Below are positions 9,974 to 19,402 of a stretch of 64,000 nucleotides of DNA, in pieces. Source of the DNA: Paucibacter sp. KBW04. GTDB taxonomy: Bacteria > Pseudomonadota > Gammaproteobacteria > Burkholderiales > Burkholderiaceae_C. The position numbers and the translations under genes are program-made. Location of the stretch: assembly GCF_003852425.1 (NCBI RefSeq), contig NZ_QAJN01000010.1, positions 424,932 through 488,931 on the forward strand. Direction: 5' to 3'. The notes beneath the pieces are model-generated. The model did not search any database and was not told where the DNA came from. It worked only from the letters and a program-made list of their open reading frames with translations. The number at the start of each line of letters is the position of its first letter. The first letter of the stretch is position 1.

Positions 9974-12900
9974 ATGGCCAGCAATATTCCCAACCTCAGC
10001 CTCGAAGAAATCGCCAACCTCAGCACCGCACAGATTGCGGCGTTGAAAGTGAGCGACTGGGCGGCGTTCTCCCCTGCGCAGATGGGAGCGCTGACCACGC
10101 TGCAGATGGCCTCGCTGACCGGGCGCACCCTGAACCTGATGGCGGCAGGCCCGCTCTACGCCGTAGAGGCTCAGGACATACGGGCCATCAGCACGACGAC
10201 GCTGCGGGGCATCAGCACGGCCGCCTTGAGCGAGTTCACCGCCGAGCAAATCGGCGCGCTGACCACCACCCAGGTCAGCTCGCTGAGCGTGGCGCGCCTG
10301 CGCGGGCTCAGCAGCGAGCAGTTCAGTGCACTGGACCTTGAACAAACCTCCTCGCTGACCCTGGCCCAGGTGCGGGGGCTGACGACCAACCAGATCAGCT
10401 TGCTGCAGCCCGATCAGGTCGGTGCCTTCAGCACGCTGGCGATCCGGGTGCTCAGCGGCGCCCAGCTGGGGGCGCTCACGACGGATCAGCTGCCATCTCT
10501 GACGGTCGACCAGGTCTCCGTGCTGAAAGGCAGCCAGAGCGCCTCCTTGCATGGCGATCAAATTGGGGCCTTGCACGCCGATACTTTGCAGGCCCTGAAC
10601 AGCTCGGCCATTCGCGGGCTCAGCTCGACCGCCATCGCCGAGCTCCCCACCTCGGCCCTGCTGGCGCTCTTGCCCAATCAGGTGGCGGCCCTGAACACCA
10701 TGCAGGTGCGCAGCCTGAACAGTGTGGCTTTTGCCGCCCTGGAGACCGAGGATCTGGCCGCGCTGGGAAGTCATCAGCTGCGCGCCCTGAGTTCCGCCCA
10801 GATTGACTCGCTCGCGCTCGAGGACATGCAGGCCCTGGGCACCTATGGCGCTCGTTCCCTGAGCTCCAGCCAGCTGGGCATGCTGCGCGCCGAGCAGATC
10901 GACGCACTTGACAGCGCCCAAATCGCCAGCCTGAACTCGCGCCAGCTCGGCGGCTTGAACAGCACCCAGGTGGCGGCCCTGACGGCCGAAGACATCGGCG
11001 TGCTCAGCAGCACGGCCCTCGCGGGCCTCAAGACCCAGACCCTGGCCGCCATGGTGGGCGAGCAATTGGCGGGCCTGAACAGCGCGCAGATTCGCACGCT
11101 CAGCTCCGCGCAGCTGCGGGCCTTGGACAGCGAGGACTTGCTGGCCCTGAGCGCCGACCAGTTCTCCGCCCTCAATTCCAAGCAGATCCGGGGCCTCAGC
11201 TCCGATCAGCTCAGCGTGCTGCAGCAAGAGGACGTGGCCGCACTCAGCAGCCTGGCCATACGCGGTCTGAGCTCCTTGCAATTCGCCGCGCTGAGCGGCG
11301 AGCAGTTTGCGGCCTTGACCAGCAACCAGACGCTCTCGCTCAGCAGCTTGCAGCTGCGCGGACTCAATGAAAGCCAGCTCGGCGCGCTGAGCGAGCAAGC
11401 CTTGCAGGCGCTGTCCACCCGTGCCATCCAGGGCCTCAGCACCAGCCAGCTTGACGCCATGAGCCCCGACCAGATCACCATGCTGGCGACTAATCAGGTA
11501 CGTGCGCTGACCAAGCAGCAACTGATCTCACTCAACACCGATGATCTGAACTCGCTGAGCAGCCTGCAATTCGCCGCGCTCAGCTCCACCCAGTTCAGCG
11601 CCTTGACCAGCTTGCAGATCGCCAATCTGCAGGGCGAGGATTTCGGCGCCCTGTCCTCCTCGGTCATACGCTCACTGGGTACACAGCAGGTGGCGGCCTT
11701 GGATGGCGCCATGCTGCATGCGCTCAGCAGTGCGCAGGCCATGCAACTCACCTCGGCCCAGATTACGGCCCTCAGCGCCGCTCAGCTCGACCTGCTCAGC
11801 TCGCAGGCAATCCAGGGGCTGAGTTCGCTTGCCCTGCGCGGACTCAGCACCGATCAGCTCAATGCCTTGGGCGCCGATCAACTGCCCTTGCTGCGCCCCG
11901 AGCAATTGGCCGGCCTGAACACGGCCCAGATCCGCAGCCTCAGTGCCGAGGTCTTGAACCTGCTGGAGAGTTCGGCCTTTGCCGCACTCAGTTCCAACCA
12001 AATCGCCGCCATCTCTGCCGAGCAGCTCGGCGCCATCGCGCCCGAGCGCATCTCGGGCTTGGGCGCACGCTATATCGCGGCGCTCAGCACCGAGCAGTTT
12101 GCGGCGCTCAGCCCGGCCCAGTTGGCGGGTTTGAGCAGCAGCCAGGTCAACGCCTTCACGGTGCGGCAACTGCCAGCCCTGAACTCTGAACAGCTGGCCT
12201 CCATCAATAGCGACGCAATTCAAGGCTTGAGCCCCACCGCCCTGCGTTCGCTCAACAGCTTGCAACTCAATGCGCTGGAGGCCGATCAGGTCGCGGCCCT
12301 GCTCACCTCGCAAGTAATCGCGCTGAGCAGCGCCCAGCTCAACCATTGGTCGAATGAAGACTTGAATGCGCTGGGCAGCCAGCATTTCGCGGCCCTGAGC
12401 GACCGGCAGATCAGTGGTCTCAGCACCTTGCAGATGTCGGGCCTGGAGGCGGCCGACCTGGCCGCCATCGGCACCAAGTCCTTGCTGGCCTTGAACTCTC
12501 TGCAACTGGCCGCCCTGGCCCCCGACAATATTGAAGCTCTGAGCACCTTGCAGGTAGCGGCTCTGAGTTCGCGCCAGATCCAGGGCCTCAGCACCGACCA
12601 GCTGGACCACCTCAGCGGGGATCAGCTCGCGGCGCTGTCGACCTCGGCCCTGCGCAATTTGAGCACCGCCCAATTTGAATCACTGGACGCCGAGCAGATC
12701 AGCCGGCTGACGCCCGCCCAGATGACGGCCTTGCGCTCCAGCCAGCTGGCCGCCATGTCGCCGGATGAATTGACGGCCCTGGACAGTCTACAGTTCTCGA
12801 TGTTGAGGTCGGACCAGTTGGCCGGCTTGACCACCCAACAGCTGGCAGCGATTGATCTGGGCGATTTGCTAACCCTGGGCACCCAGGTCATTCGCTCGCT

Positions 12901-14410
12901 CAGCCCGGCCCAAATCGCCAGCTTCAACACCGATCAAATCATCGCCCTGACCAGCTCACAAGTGGCGGCACTGAGCTTCCGCCAGGCCGAGGCGATGCGA
13001 ACAGACCAGATCGCCGCGCTCGACACCCATCAGGTCGCGGCCTTGAGCAATGTGCAGGTACTGGCCTGGAACAGCAGCCAGATGGCCGCCCTGGATTCCC
13101 AGGATCTGGCCGTGCTACCCGCTGGCACGTTTCGGGTGATCGAGGTCGGTGATTTGATGGCCTTCAACACCGACCAGATCCATGCCCTGAACGCGGCACA
13201 AATCGCTCAACTCAGCAGCGCCCAGATGGCGGGTTTTGGCTCCGACGATATCGGGGCCTTGTCCGCCGAGGCCTTTGTCAGCCTCAATAGCGCGGCCTTG
13301 CGCAGCCTCAGTGCGACCCAGCTCGCCGGGATTGGCGGGGAGCAGGTCGACGCCCTCACCACCCAAGTCATTGCCAGCCTCTCGACCCAGACCCTCCATG
13401 GCCTGGGCAGCTCGGCCATCGCCTCGCTGGACACCTTGCAGGTGCACGCACTGAGCACGGCACAGCTGCGCGCCATCAACTCCGACAGCTTTGCGGCCCT
13501 GGGCAGTGAAGAGTTGGCCGCCCTGAGCACCTGGCAGGTGAAGGCCTTGAGCACTGAGCAGATCCACGCCATCGGCTCCGACATGGTGCAGGGTTTCGAA
13601 ACTCAGGACCTGGCGGCCCTGAATATGCAGCAGGCCACGGCCTTCACCACCGATGCCTTGCAGAGCATGACGGGTGAGCAGCTCGATGCGCTCTTCATGG
13701 CCACGCCCATCATGTTGAATCTGGACGGGATGGGGCTGTCCACCGTCAGCGCGGCACATGGGGTCGCGTTTGACCTCAACGGCACGGGCAAAACCCAGCA
13801 ATGGGGTTGGATGGCCGGAGGCAATGGCTTGCTCGCGCGCGACCTCAACGGCGATGGCCAGATCAATTCCGGCACCGAACTATTCGGCAGCGGCACGGTC
13901 TTGGCCACGGGTCAGCGCGCGGCCAATGGCTATGAGGCGATGCGCAATCTTGACCTCAACCACGATGGCTTGCTGAATGCAAAGGACGCGGCCTTCGGCG
14001 AACTTCGCATCTGGACCGACACCAATCACAACGGCAAGACCGAGGGCGGTGAGCTGAAGTCGCTGGCGGAGCTAGGCATCAGCGAGTTGGACCTGAGCGC
14101 CCAAGCCAGCAGCGTCATCGACCACGGCAATCTGGTCGGCCTGGTCTCGAGCTACAAGAGCAGCGACGGCGCCTCTCATGCCATGGGCGATGTCTGGTTT
14201 GCCAAAGATGTGCTGACGCCCCAGCAAGCCAAGCCCCAGCTTGCGCTGGAGGATTTGCTGCTGCCCAGTAGCAGCGCCTTGCTGGCCCAGGCGGCAGATC
14301 ATGGCAGCGCTGCCGACAAGCAGGCAGCGGCCAGCGCGAGCCTGCTGAGCCCTCTGGAGCGCAAATTGCAAGAAGAAGCCCAGCAGCAGCTTGGCGGCCC
14401 CTTGCTCTGA
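9974..14410 (+). CDS. Second giant octapeptide-repeat protein with C-terminal Ca-binding domain, probable type I secretion substrate
   Basis: Complete protein of 1478 residues. The N-terminus (MASNIPNLSLEEIANLS) enters the octad pattern within about 10 residues; no Sec signal peptide is seen, as expected for a type I substrate. About 155 octads follow, clearly more diverged from one another than in the upstream gene and without an obvious 17-octad superperiod. From about nt 13700 it carries the same C-terminal domain as its neighbour (DLNGDGQIN, DLNHDGLLN, DTNHNGKTE loops, TELFGSG, DVWFAKD). Both proteins end in Pro-Leu-Leu. It lies 80 bp downstream of the first giant gene. No strong ribosome binding site is visible before the ATG. 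Likely a paralogous surface protein; function beyond that is inference. Confidence 0.85.
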   Translation: MASNIPNLSLEEIANLSTAQIAALKVSDWAAFSPAQMGALTTLQMASLTGRTLNLMAAGPLYAVEAQDIRAISTTTLRGISTAALSEFTAEQIGALTTTQVSSLSVARLRGLSSEQFSALDLEQTSSLTLAQVRGLTTNQISLLQPDQVGAFSTLAIRVLSGAQLGALTTDQLPSLTVDQVSVLKGSQSASLHGDQIGALHADTLQALNSSAIRGLSSTAIAELPTSALLALLPNQVAALNTMQVRSLNSVAFAALETEDLAALGSHQLRALSSAQIDSLALEDMQALGTYGARSLSSSQLGMLRAEQIDALDSAQIASLNSRQLGGLNSTQVAALTAEDIGVLSSTALAGLKTQTLAAMVGEQLAGLNSAQIRTLSSAQLRALDSEDLLALSADQFSALNSKQIRGLSSDQLSVLQQEDVAALSSLAIRGLSSLQFAALSGEQFAALTSNQTLSLSSLQLRGLNESQLGALSEQALQALSTRAIQGLSTSQLDAMSPDQITMLATNQVRALTKQQLISLNTDDLNSLSSLQFAALSSTQFSALTSLQIANLQGEDFGALSSSVIRSLGTQQVAALDGAMLHALSSAQAMQLTSAQITALSAAQLDLLSSQAIQGLSSLALRGLSTDQLNALGADQLPLLRPEQLAGLNTAQIRSLSAEVLNLLESSAFAALSSNQIAAISAEQLGAIAPERISGLGARYIAALSTEQFAALSPAQLAGLSSSQVNAFTVRQLPALNSEQLASINSDAIQGLSPTALRSLNSLQLNALEADQVAALLTSQVIALSSAQLNHWSNEDLNALGSQHFAALSDRQISGLSTLQMSGLEAADLAAIGTKSLLALNSLQLAALAPDNIEALSTLQVAALSSRQIQGLSTDQLDHLSGDQLAALSTSALRNLSTAQFESLDAEQISRLTPAQMTALRSSQLAAMSPDELTALDSLQFSMLRSDQLAGLTTQQLAAIDLGDLLTLGTQVIRSLSPAQIASFNTDQIIALTSSQVAALSFRQAEAMRTDQIAALDTHQVAALSNVQVLAWNSSQMAALDSQDLAVLPAGTFRVIEVGDLMAFNTDQIHALNAAQIAQLSSAQMAGFGSDDIGALSAEAFVSLNSAALRSLSATQLAGIGGEQVDALTTQVIASLSTQTLHGLGSSAIASLDTLQVHALSTAQLRAINSDSFAALGSEELAALSTWQVKALSTEQIHAIGSDMVQGFETQDLAALNMQQATAFTTDALQSMTGEQLDALFMATPIMLNLDGMGLSTVSAAHGVAFDLNGTGKTQQWGWMAGGNGLLARDLNGDGQINSGTELFGSGTVLATGQRAANGYEAMRNLDLNHDGLLNAKDAAFGELRIWTDTNHNGKTEGGELKSLAELGISELDLSAQASSVIDHGNLVGLVSSYKSSDGASHAMGDVWFAKDVLTPQQAKPQLALEDLLLPSSSALLAQAADHGSAADKQAAASASLLSPLERKLQEEAQQQLGGPLL
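9990..13690 (+). repeat. Diverged octapeptide-repeat array of the second giant protein
   Basis: About 155 units of the same [AG]-L-[ST]-[ST]-x-Q-[LIVF]-x octad. Nucleotide identity between units is low compared with the array at 3-9200, so this array appears older or is not being homogenised. Confidence 0.8.
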
Positions 14411-14422
14411 ACCCGCTGGTCT

Positions 14423-14439
14423 GCAGGCGACCCGCCTGC
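14423..14439 (+). terminator. Perfect 7-bp hairpin after the second giant gene
   Basis: GCAGGCG, ACC loop, CGCCTGC, 12 bp after the stop codon. No T-tract follows, so a role in termination or 3' end protection is only possible. Confidence 0.35.
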
Positions 14440-14598
14440 TCATAAGCGCCCTGTTCTCGGCCCAAATCCAGCCACCAGGCAATCCTGAGGTCCTTTAGGC
14501 TTCAGGCATTCGAATGGGACCGGCTGAGCAGACCGGCAGACGCAGCGCCTGCTGCTGAGAGCTGCCTGCGCAGGCGTCCCGATTGCCAAGGATTCCTG

Positions 14599-15534
14599 AT
14601 GGTCGCCACCACCCCCACAGCCAGCCAGCCCAAGGTCAGCATCTTGATCCCGACGCACAAGCGTCCCGACTACCTGCCCCTGGCCCTGCGCAGCGCCCGC
14701 ACGCAGACCTACGAAAACCTGGAGATCATCATCAGCGACAACAGCGGCGATGACAGCAGCCGCGCGTCCATCGATGATCAGCTCAGGGCCGACCCACGCG
14801 TTCAATACCATGTGCAAAACGGCGGCGGTGCCTGGCAAAACTGGCTCAATGCCATGAGCCATGCCAGCGGCGTCTACGTCAATTTCTTGATGGACGACGA
14901 TCTTTTTCATCCGAAGAAGGTCGAGCGCATGGTGCATTACTTCGAGGCCTACCCCACGGTCGGCCTGGTGACCTCCTTCCGCCAGCTGATCGACGCCGCA
15001 GGCAATGAACTGCCCCCCATCAAGGGCACGCGCCAGTTGTTTGAGAACGATAGCGTGGTGCTGGGCCAGTCCATGGGCGAGTTCATCTTGAAGAACGGCA
15101 TGAATCTGATCGGTGAGCCCACCACGGCCATGTTCAGGCGCGCCGACATCGGCGCCGGCTTCGGTCGCTTCTGCGGCCGGCAGTACGAAATCATGACCGA
15201 CCTCTCCACCTGGATGGAGCTGATGCATGGCCGGCACTGCGTCTACATCAGCGAGCCCCTGAGCTATTTCCGCCTGCATGGCGGCCAGGATCAGCGCAAA
15301 AAGTCGACCGCCCTGAAGTCGAATATGGAGTGGCTGCAACTGCTGATCGACGGCCACAAGCATGGGCGCTACATCGTCGACCCGACGGAGTTCCGCACGA
15401 TGCTGGCTCAAAAGCTGGGCGCATTGCTGCCCTTTGTGACCGCCAACCACGAGGAAATTCGCGAGGGCGATTACGACGTCGAAGAGATGCTGGGCCAGAT
15501 TCGCTTCGCCCTGCACCAGCTGCTGCAGTCCTGA
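14599..15534 (+). CDS. Family 2 glycosyltransferase
   Basis: A 311-residue GT-A glycosyltransferase. The N-terminus VSILIPTHKRPDYL (residues 14-27) is the usual GT2 start, and MDDDLF at 98-103 supplies the metal-binding DxD-type motif. It would transfer a sugar from a nucleotide donor at the cytoplasmic face of the membrane, most plausibly in surface-polysaccharide or O-antigen assembly. An AAGG ribosome binding site lies at 14588. It opens the plus-strand glycan cluster and is followed 17 bp later by another glycosyltransferase-like gene. Acceptor and donor cannot be told from sequence. Confidence 0.85.
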   Translation: MVATTPTASQPKVSILIPTHKRPDYLPLALRSARTQTYENLEIIISDNSGDDSSRASIDDQLRADPRVQYHVQNGGGAWQNWLNAMSHASGVYVNFLMDDDLFHPKKVERMVHYFEAYPTVGLVTSFRQLIDAAGNELPPIKGTRQLFENDSVVLGQSMGEFILKNGMNLIGEPTTAMFRRADIGAGFGRFCGRQYEIMTDLSTWMELMHGRHCVYISEPLSYFRLHGGQDQRKKSTALKSNMEWLQLLIDGHKHGRYIVDPTEFRTMLAQKLGALLPFVTANHEEIREGDYDVEEMLGQIRFALHQLLQS

Positions 15535-15551
15535 ACCCGCCGGGCCAAGCC

Positions 15552-16421
15552 ATGAAGACCAGACCCTACATCATCATCACCCCCTCCTACTGTGTCAGCG
15601 CCGGCGTGCGGGTGATGCACAGCCTCTGCCATGAACTCAACAGCCTGGGTTTCGACGCCAAATTGCTGATCACCAGCAACCTCTCGCGCAGCCCCGCCGA
15701 GATGCTCAACCCGGCGCTGAACACACCCTGCATCAACGGCTACTTCGAGCAAAACTGGGAGGCCATCAACCAGGACGCCATCGTGATCTGCGCCGACGGC
15801 TTTCGCGGCCACCCCTTCAATGCCAAGCGGGTGGTGCGTTATGTTCTCGGCAAGGAAATCTTGAGCCCCGAGGACAATCCGAGCGACTACCGCGTCTACT
15901 ACTCGCGCGCCTTCCCGGCCCAGCGTGCGGGCAAGCATCCGGTGCTCTATCTGACACCCATCGACTTAGGTCGCTTCAATGCCAACAATGTGTTGGAGCG
16001 CAGCCAGGACATGCTCTGGCTTGGCAAGGGTGCCAAGTTCTGTACTGAGAAACCCGCCAACTGCGTAGACATCACCTACAGCTGGCCGCCCACCCGTGAG
16101 GAGCTGGCCGAAAACCTGCGGCGCACCCGCACCCTCTATTCCTACGACGCGGTCAGCGCCACCAATCTGGAGGCCGTGCTCTGCGGCGCCACCGTCGTGC
16201 TCAAACACCTGAGCTATCACGACTGGAGCTGGAGCCGCGCCGATATGGAAGCCATGGAACAAGGCACCGGTGGCTTTGCCTTCGGCGACAGCGACTTTGA
16301 GCTGGACCGCGCCGAGCGCACCCGCGCCGAGACCATGGCGCGCATCCGCTTCCACCAGGCCAATTTCAAGGCGCGCCTGCTGGACTTTGTCGAGGCGACC
16401 CAGTACCGCTTCCGCGATTGA
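15552..16421 (+). CDS. Putative GT-B-fold glycosyltransferase
   Basis: 289 residues. The start at 15552 (MKTRPYIIITPSYCVSAGVR) is preferred over an in-frame extension to 15330, because the extension only overlaps the upstream glycosyltransferase and lacks codon bias. Residues 1-40 look like the N-terminal Rossmann strand-loop-helix of GT-B enzymes (ITPSYxxSAGVRVMHxLC). The LYSYDAVSATNLEAVLCGA motif near residues 195-213 resembles the donor-binding C-terminal motif of GT-B transferases. No catalytic residue can be assigned. Its position between a GT2 gene and sugar-nucleotide genes supports a glycan role. Confidence 0.6.
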   Translation: MKTRPYIIITPSYCVSAGVRVMHSLCHELNSLGFDAKLLITSNLSRSPAEMLNPALNTPCINGYFEQNWEAINQDAIVICADGFRGHPFNAKRVVRYVLGKEILSPEDNPSDYRVYYSRAFPAQRAGKHPVLYLTPIDLGRFNANNVLERSQDMLWLGKGAKFCTEKPANCVDITYSWPPTREELAENLRRTRTLYSYDAVSATNLEAVLCGATVVLKHLSYHDWSWSRADMEAMEQGTGGFAFGDSDFELDRAERTRAETMARIRFHQANFKARLLDFVEATQYRFRD

Positions 16422-16513
16422 GGCCAGATTTGCGACGCTGTTCGCGCTTTTGACCTGTCTGGGGCTGGTTAGCATGGCTGCATGCACCAACTGCCCTGCC
16501 CCGAGGTCACGCC

Positions 16514-17518
16514 TTGCCCACCGCTTCTTTGATTCATCTGGCCAATGGCCGCCAGTTTCCCGCCATCGCGGGCAAAAGCCTGCTGGACTGCGCGGCGCAA
16601 GCCGGCCTGGTACTGGAACACAGCTGCCGCAACGGCCGCTGCGGGACCTGCAAAACCCGCGTTCTGCAAGGCCAGACCGAGCCCCTGCTGCCCGACCAAT
16701 CCCTGAGCCCCGAGCAACAGGCCGAGGGCTGGGTCCTCAGCTGCGCCGTGCAGGCGCTGGGCGAAGTCAGCCTGGATGCCGAGGACTTAGGCCCCCTGGC
16801 CGAACTCAAGCTGCTGACCCTGCCCGCCCGCATTGACAGCCTGGAGCAGCCCACCCCGGACGTCTTGCGGCTGGTGTTGCGGCTGCCGCCCAATAGCGGT
16901 TTCCGGTATTTGGCCGGTCAATACATCAATATCATCGGCCCCCAGGGGATCAAGCGCGCTTACTCCCTGGCGAATGCGCCCAGGGCCGACGGAAAACTGC
17001 AGCTACATATCAAGAAAGTGGCCGGGGGCGCCCTCAGCACCTATTGGTTCGAGCAGGCCAAGGTCGGCGATCTGCTGCGCCTGGAAGGCCCACGCGGCAG
17101 TTTCTTTTTGCGCGATGTCGCGGGTATGGATTTGTTCTTGCTCGCCACCGGCACCGGTTTCGCGCCGATTTTGGCCCTGCTGGAAGAACTCGCCCAACGG
17201 CCGGCCGAGGCCCAGCCGCGCAGTCTCGCGGTCTACTGGGGCGGCCGCCAAGCGCAGGATTTGTACTCGGATTTACCCGCCTTGCCGCCGCACTGCCCGC
17301 CCTTGAATTTCGTGCCGGTGCTGTCGCGGGCCGATGAGAGCTGGGGCGGCGAGCGCGGGCATATTCAAGACGCCTTGTTGCGCCGAAACCCCAGCCTCAC
17401 GAACGCCTGGGTTTTTGCCTGCGGTTCCAATGCGATGATCGCCAGCGCTCAGAAACAATTGCTTGCGGCGGGTTTGTCGGCTCGTCGTTTTTGCTCCGAT
17501 GCCTTCGTGGCAGCCTGA
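16514..17518 (+). CDS. ddhD: CDP-6-deoxy-4-hexulose-3-dehydrase reductase (E3), 2Fe-2S flavoprotein
   Basis: 334 residues. The N-terminal plant-type 2Fe-2S ferredoxin domain has cysteines 38, 43, 46 and 77 (CRNGRCGTCK). It is followed by a ferredoxin-reductase FAD domain (RAYS 148-151) and an NAD domain (ATGTGFAP 211-218). With ddhC it performs the two-electron reduction that removes the C3 hydroxyl of CDP-4-keto-6-deoxyglucose. The family also includes phenol-hydroxylase-type reductases, but the adjacent ddhA, ddhB and ddhC settle the role. The start codon is TTG with GAGG seven bases upstream; no in-frame ATG fits. First gene of the CDP-dideoxyhexose operon. Confidence 0.88.
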   Translation: MPTASLIHLANGRQFPAIAGKSLLDCAAQAGLVLEHSCRNGRCGTCKTRVLQGQTEPLLPDQSLSPEQQAEGWVLSCAVQALGEVSLDAEDLGPLAELKLLTLPARIDSLEQPTPDVLRLVLRLPPNSGFRYLAGQYINIIGPQGIKRAYSLANAPRADGKLQLHIKKVAGGALSTYWFEQAKVGDLLRLEGPRGSFFLRDVAGMDLFLLATGTGFAPILALLEELAQRPAEAQPRSLAVYWGGRQAQDLYSDLPALPPHCPPLNFVPVLSRADESWGGERGHIQDALLRRNPSLTNAWVFACGSNAMIASAQKQLLAAGLSARRFCSDAFVAA

Positions 17519-17555
17519 ATATTCCAACCATCAATCCAGCACAAGGTAATTCGCC

Positions 17556-18329
17556 ATGAAAGCAGTGATACTTGCCGGTGGACTCGGTACCCGTTTGAGC
17601 GAAGAAACCGCCACCCGCCCGAAACCCATGGTGGAAATCGGCGGCCGGCCCATTCTTTGGCATATCCTCAAACACTATTCCCACCACGGCATCAATGATT
17701 TCGTGATCTGCTGCGGTTATAAGGGCGTGGTGATCAAGGAGTTTTTCTCCAACTACTTTCTGCACACCTCGGACGTCACCTTCGACATGCGCTCCAACCG
17801 CATGGAAGTGCATCAAAAGCGCGCCGAGCCCTGGAATGTGACCCTGGTGGATACGGGCGACGCGTCCATGACCGGCGGCCGCATCAAGCGGGTGGCCAAG
17901 TATGTGGAGCTGGACGAGGCCTTTTGCCTGACCTATGGCGACGGCGTCAGCGATGTGGACATCTCGGCCAGCATCGACTTCCACAAGCGCCACGGCAAAA
18001 AAGCCACCCTCACCGCCACTTATCCGCCGGCCCGTTTCGGCGCGCTGGACCTGGACGGCAGCCAGGTCAAGAGCTTCAAGGAAAAGCCTTTTGGTGAAGG
18101 CGGCATGATCAATGGCGGCTTCTTCGTGCTCAGCCCCAAGGTGATCGATCTGATCAAGGATGACAACACCATCTGGGAGCGCGAACCCCTGGACACCCTG
18201 GCCCATCAAGGCGAGTTGATGGCCTTTGAGCACCAGGGCTTCTGGCAGCCCATGGACACCTTGCGCGACAAAGTCATGCTGGACGAGCTGTGGGCCAGCG
18301 GCAAGGCGCCCTGGAAGAAATGGGACTGA
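17556..18329 (+). CDS. ddhA: Glucose-1-phosphate cytidylyltransferase
   Basis: 257 residues, matching the RfbF/DdhA family length. GGLGTRL at 8-14, K23 in RPKPM, and YGDGVSDVD at 127-135 form the nucleotidyltransferase active site. It makes CDP-glucose from CTP and glucose 1-phosphate, the first step towards CDP-3,6-dideoxyhexoses. AAGG lies about 10 bases before the ATG. It is 37 bp from ddhD, and ddhB follows at once. Confidence 0.93.
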   Translation: MKAVILAGGLGTRLSEETATRPKPMVEIGGRPILWHILKHYSHHGINDFVICCGYKGVVIKEFFSNYFLHTSDVTFDMRSNRMEVHQKRAEPWNVTLVDTGDASMTGGRIKRVAKYVELDEAFCLTYGDGVSDVDISASIDFHKRHGKKATLTATYPPARFGALDLDGSQVKSFKEKPFGEGGMINGGFFVLSPKVIDLIKDDNTIWEREPLDTLAHQGELMAFEHQGFWQPMDTLRDKVMLDELWASGKAPWKKWD

Positions 18330-18337
18330 AGCCCGCC

Positions 18338-19402
18338 ATGCAGATCAACCCAGACTTCTGGCGCGGCAAGCGAGTCTTGCTGACCGGCCATACCGGTTTC
18401 AAGGGCGGCTGGTTAAGCCTGTGGCTGCAATCTCTGGGCGCCCAGGTCAGCGGCCTGGCGCTGACGCCGCCGACCGAACCCAATCTGTTCGAGATCGCCC
18501 GCGTGGCCGAAGGCATGGCGCACAGCGCGATTGCCGACATCCGCGACTTTACCGCCGTGCAAGCCCAGTTCCAGGCCTTCCAGCCCGAGATCCTGATCCA
18601 TCTGGCCGCCCAGCCCCTGGTGCGACTGTCTTACCAACAGCCGGTCGAGACCTATGCCACCAATGTGATGGGCTCGGTCCATGTGCTGGAAGCGGCACGC
18701 CTAACGCCGGGGCTGCGCGCCATCGTCAATATCACCACCGACAAGTGCTACGAGAACCGCGAATGGGTCTGGGGCTACCGTGAGGACGAGCCCATGGGTG
18801 GTCACGACCCCTACTCCAATAGCAAGGGCTGCGCCGAGCTGGTGGCCAGCGCCTATCGCAAGTCCTTTCTTGCCCACGCCGGCATCGCCATGGCCACGGC
18901 CAGGGCCGGCAATGTGATCGGCGGCGGCGACTGGGCGGCCGACCGCCTGGTGCCCGACATCCTGCGCGCGCTGCAGAACGAGCAGCCGGTGCAGATCCGC
19001 AACCCCCATGCCATCCGCCCTTGGCAGCATGTGTTGGAGCCGCTGGGCGGCTATTTGCTGCTGGCCCAAGCCTTGTTCGAACAAGGCCAAAGCGTGGCCG
19101 AGGCCTGGAACTTCGGCCCCCGCGACGAGGACGCCCGCCCGGTGCAATGGATCGTCGAGCGCCTGTGCGCGCAATGGGGCCAAGGCGCCCGTTGGGAGAA
19201 CCAAGCCGGCGAACATCCGCACGAAGCCCACTTCCTCAAGCTAGACATTTCCAAGGCCAAGCAGCGCCTACACTGGCAGCCGCGCTGGGACCTGGAATGC
19301 GCCCTCCAGCACATCACCCATTGGCATCAAGCCTGGCTGCAAGGCCAGGATATGCGCGCCCTCTGCCTGGCGCAAATCTCAGACTATCAAGCCACGACAT
19401 GA
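18338..19402 (+). CDS. ddhB: CDP-glucose 4,6-dehydratase
   Basis: Short-chain dehydrogenase of 354 residues from the chosen start (family about 357). [10 protein letters not shown] at 16-25 is the NAD-binding loop diagnostic of RfbG/DdhB. The catalytic Tyr159-x3-Lys163 sits in YSNSK, with TTDK at 133-136. It converts CDP-glucose to CDP-4-keto-6-deoxyglucose. ATG at 18338 gives the usual short lead-in; an alternative ATG at 18320 would overlap ddhA. Confidence 0.92.
   Translation: MQINPDFWRGKRVLLTGHTGFKGGWLSLWLQSLGAQVSGLALTPPTEPNLFEIARVAEGMAHSAIADIRDFTAVQAQFQAFQPEILIHLAAQPLVRLSYQQPVETYATNVMGSVHVLEAARLTPGLRAIVNITTDKCYENREWVWGYREDEPMGGHDPYSNSKGCAELVASAYRKSFLAHAGIAMATARAGNVIGGGDWAADRLVPDILRALQNEQPVQIRNPHAIRPWQHVLEPLGGYLLLAQALFEQGQSVAEAWNFGPRDEDARPVQWIVERLCAQWGQGARWENQAGEHPHEAHFLKLDISKAKQRLHWQPRWDLECALQHITHWHQAWLQGQDMRALCLAQISDYQATT

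Noticed and set aside
14440..15516. Minus-strand 358-codon frame over the first glycosyltransferase
   Set aside because: Shadow frame; the plus strand encodes a clear GT2 protein with a ribosome site.
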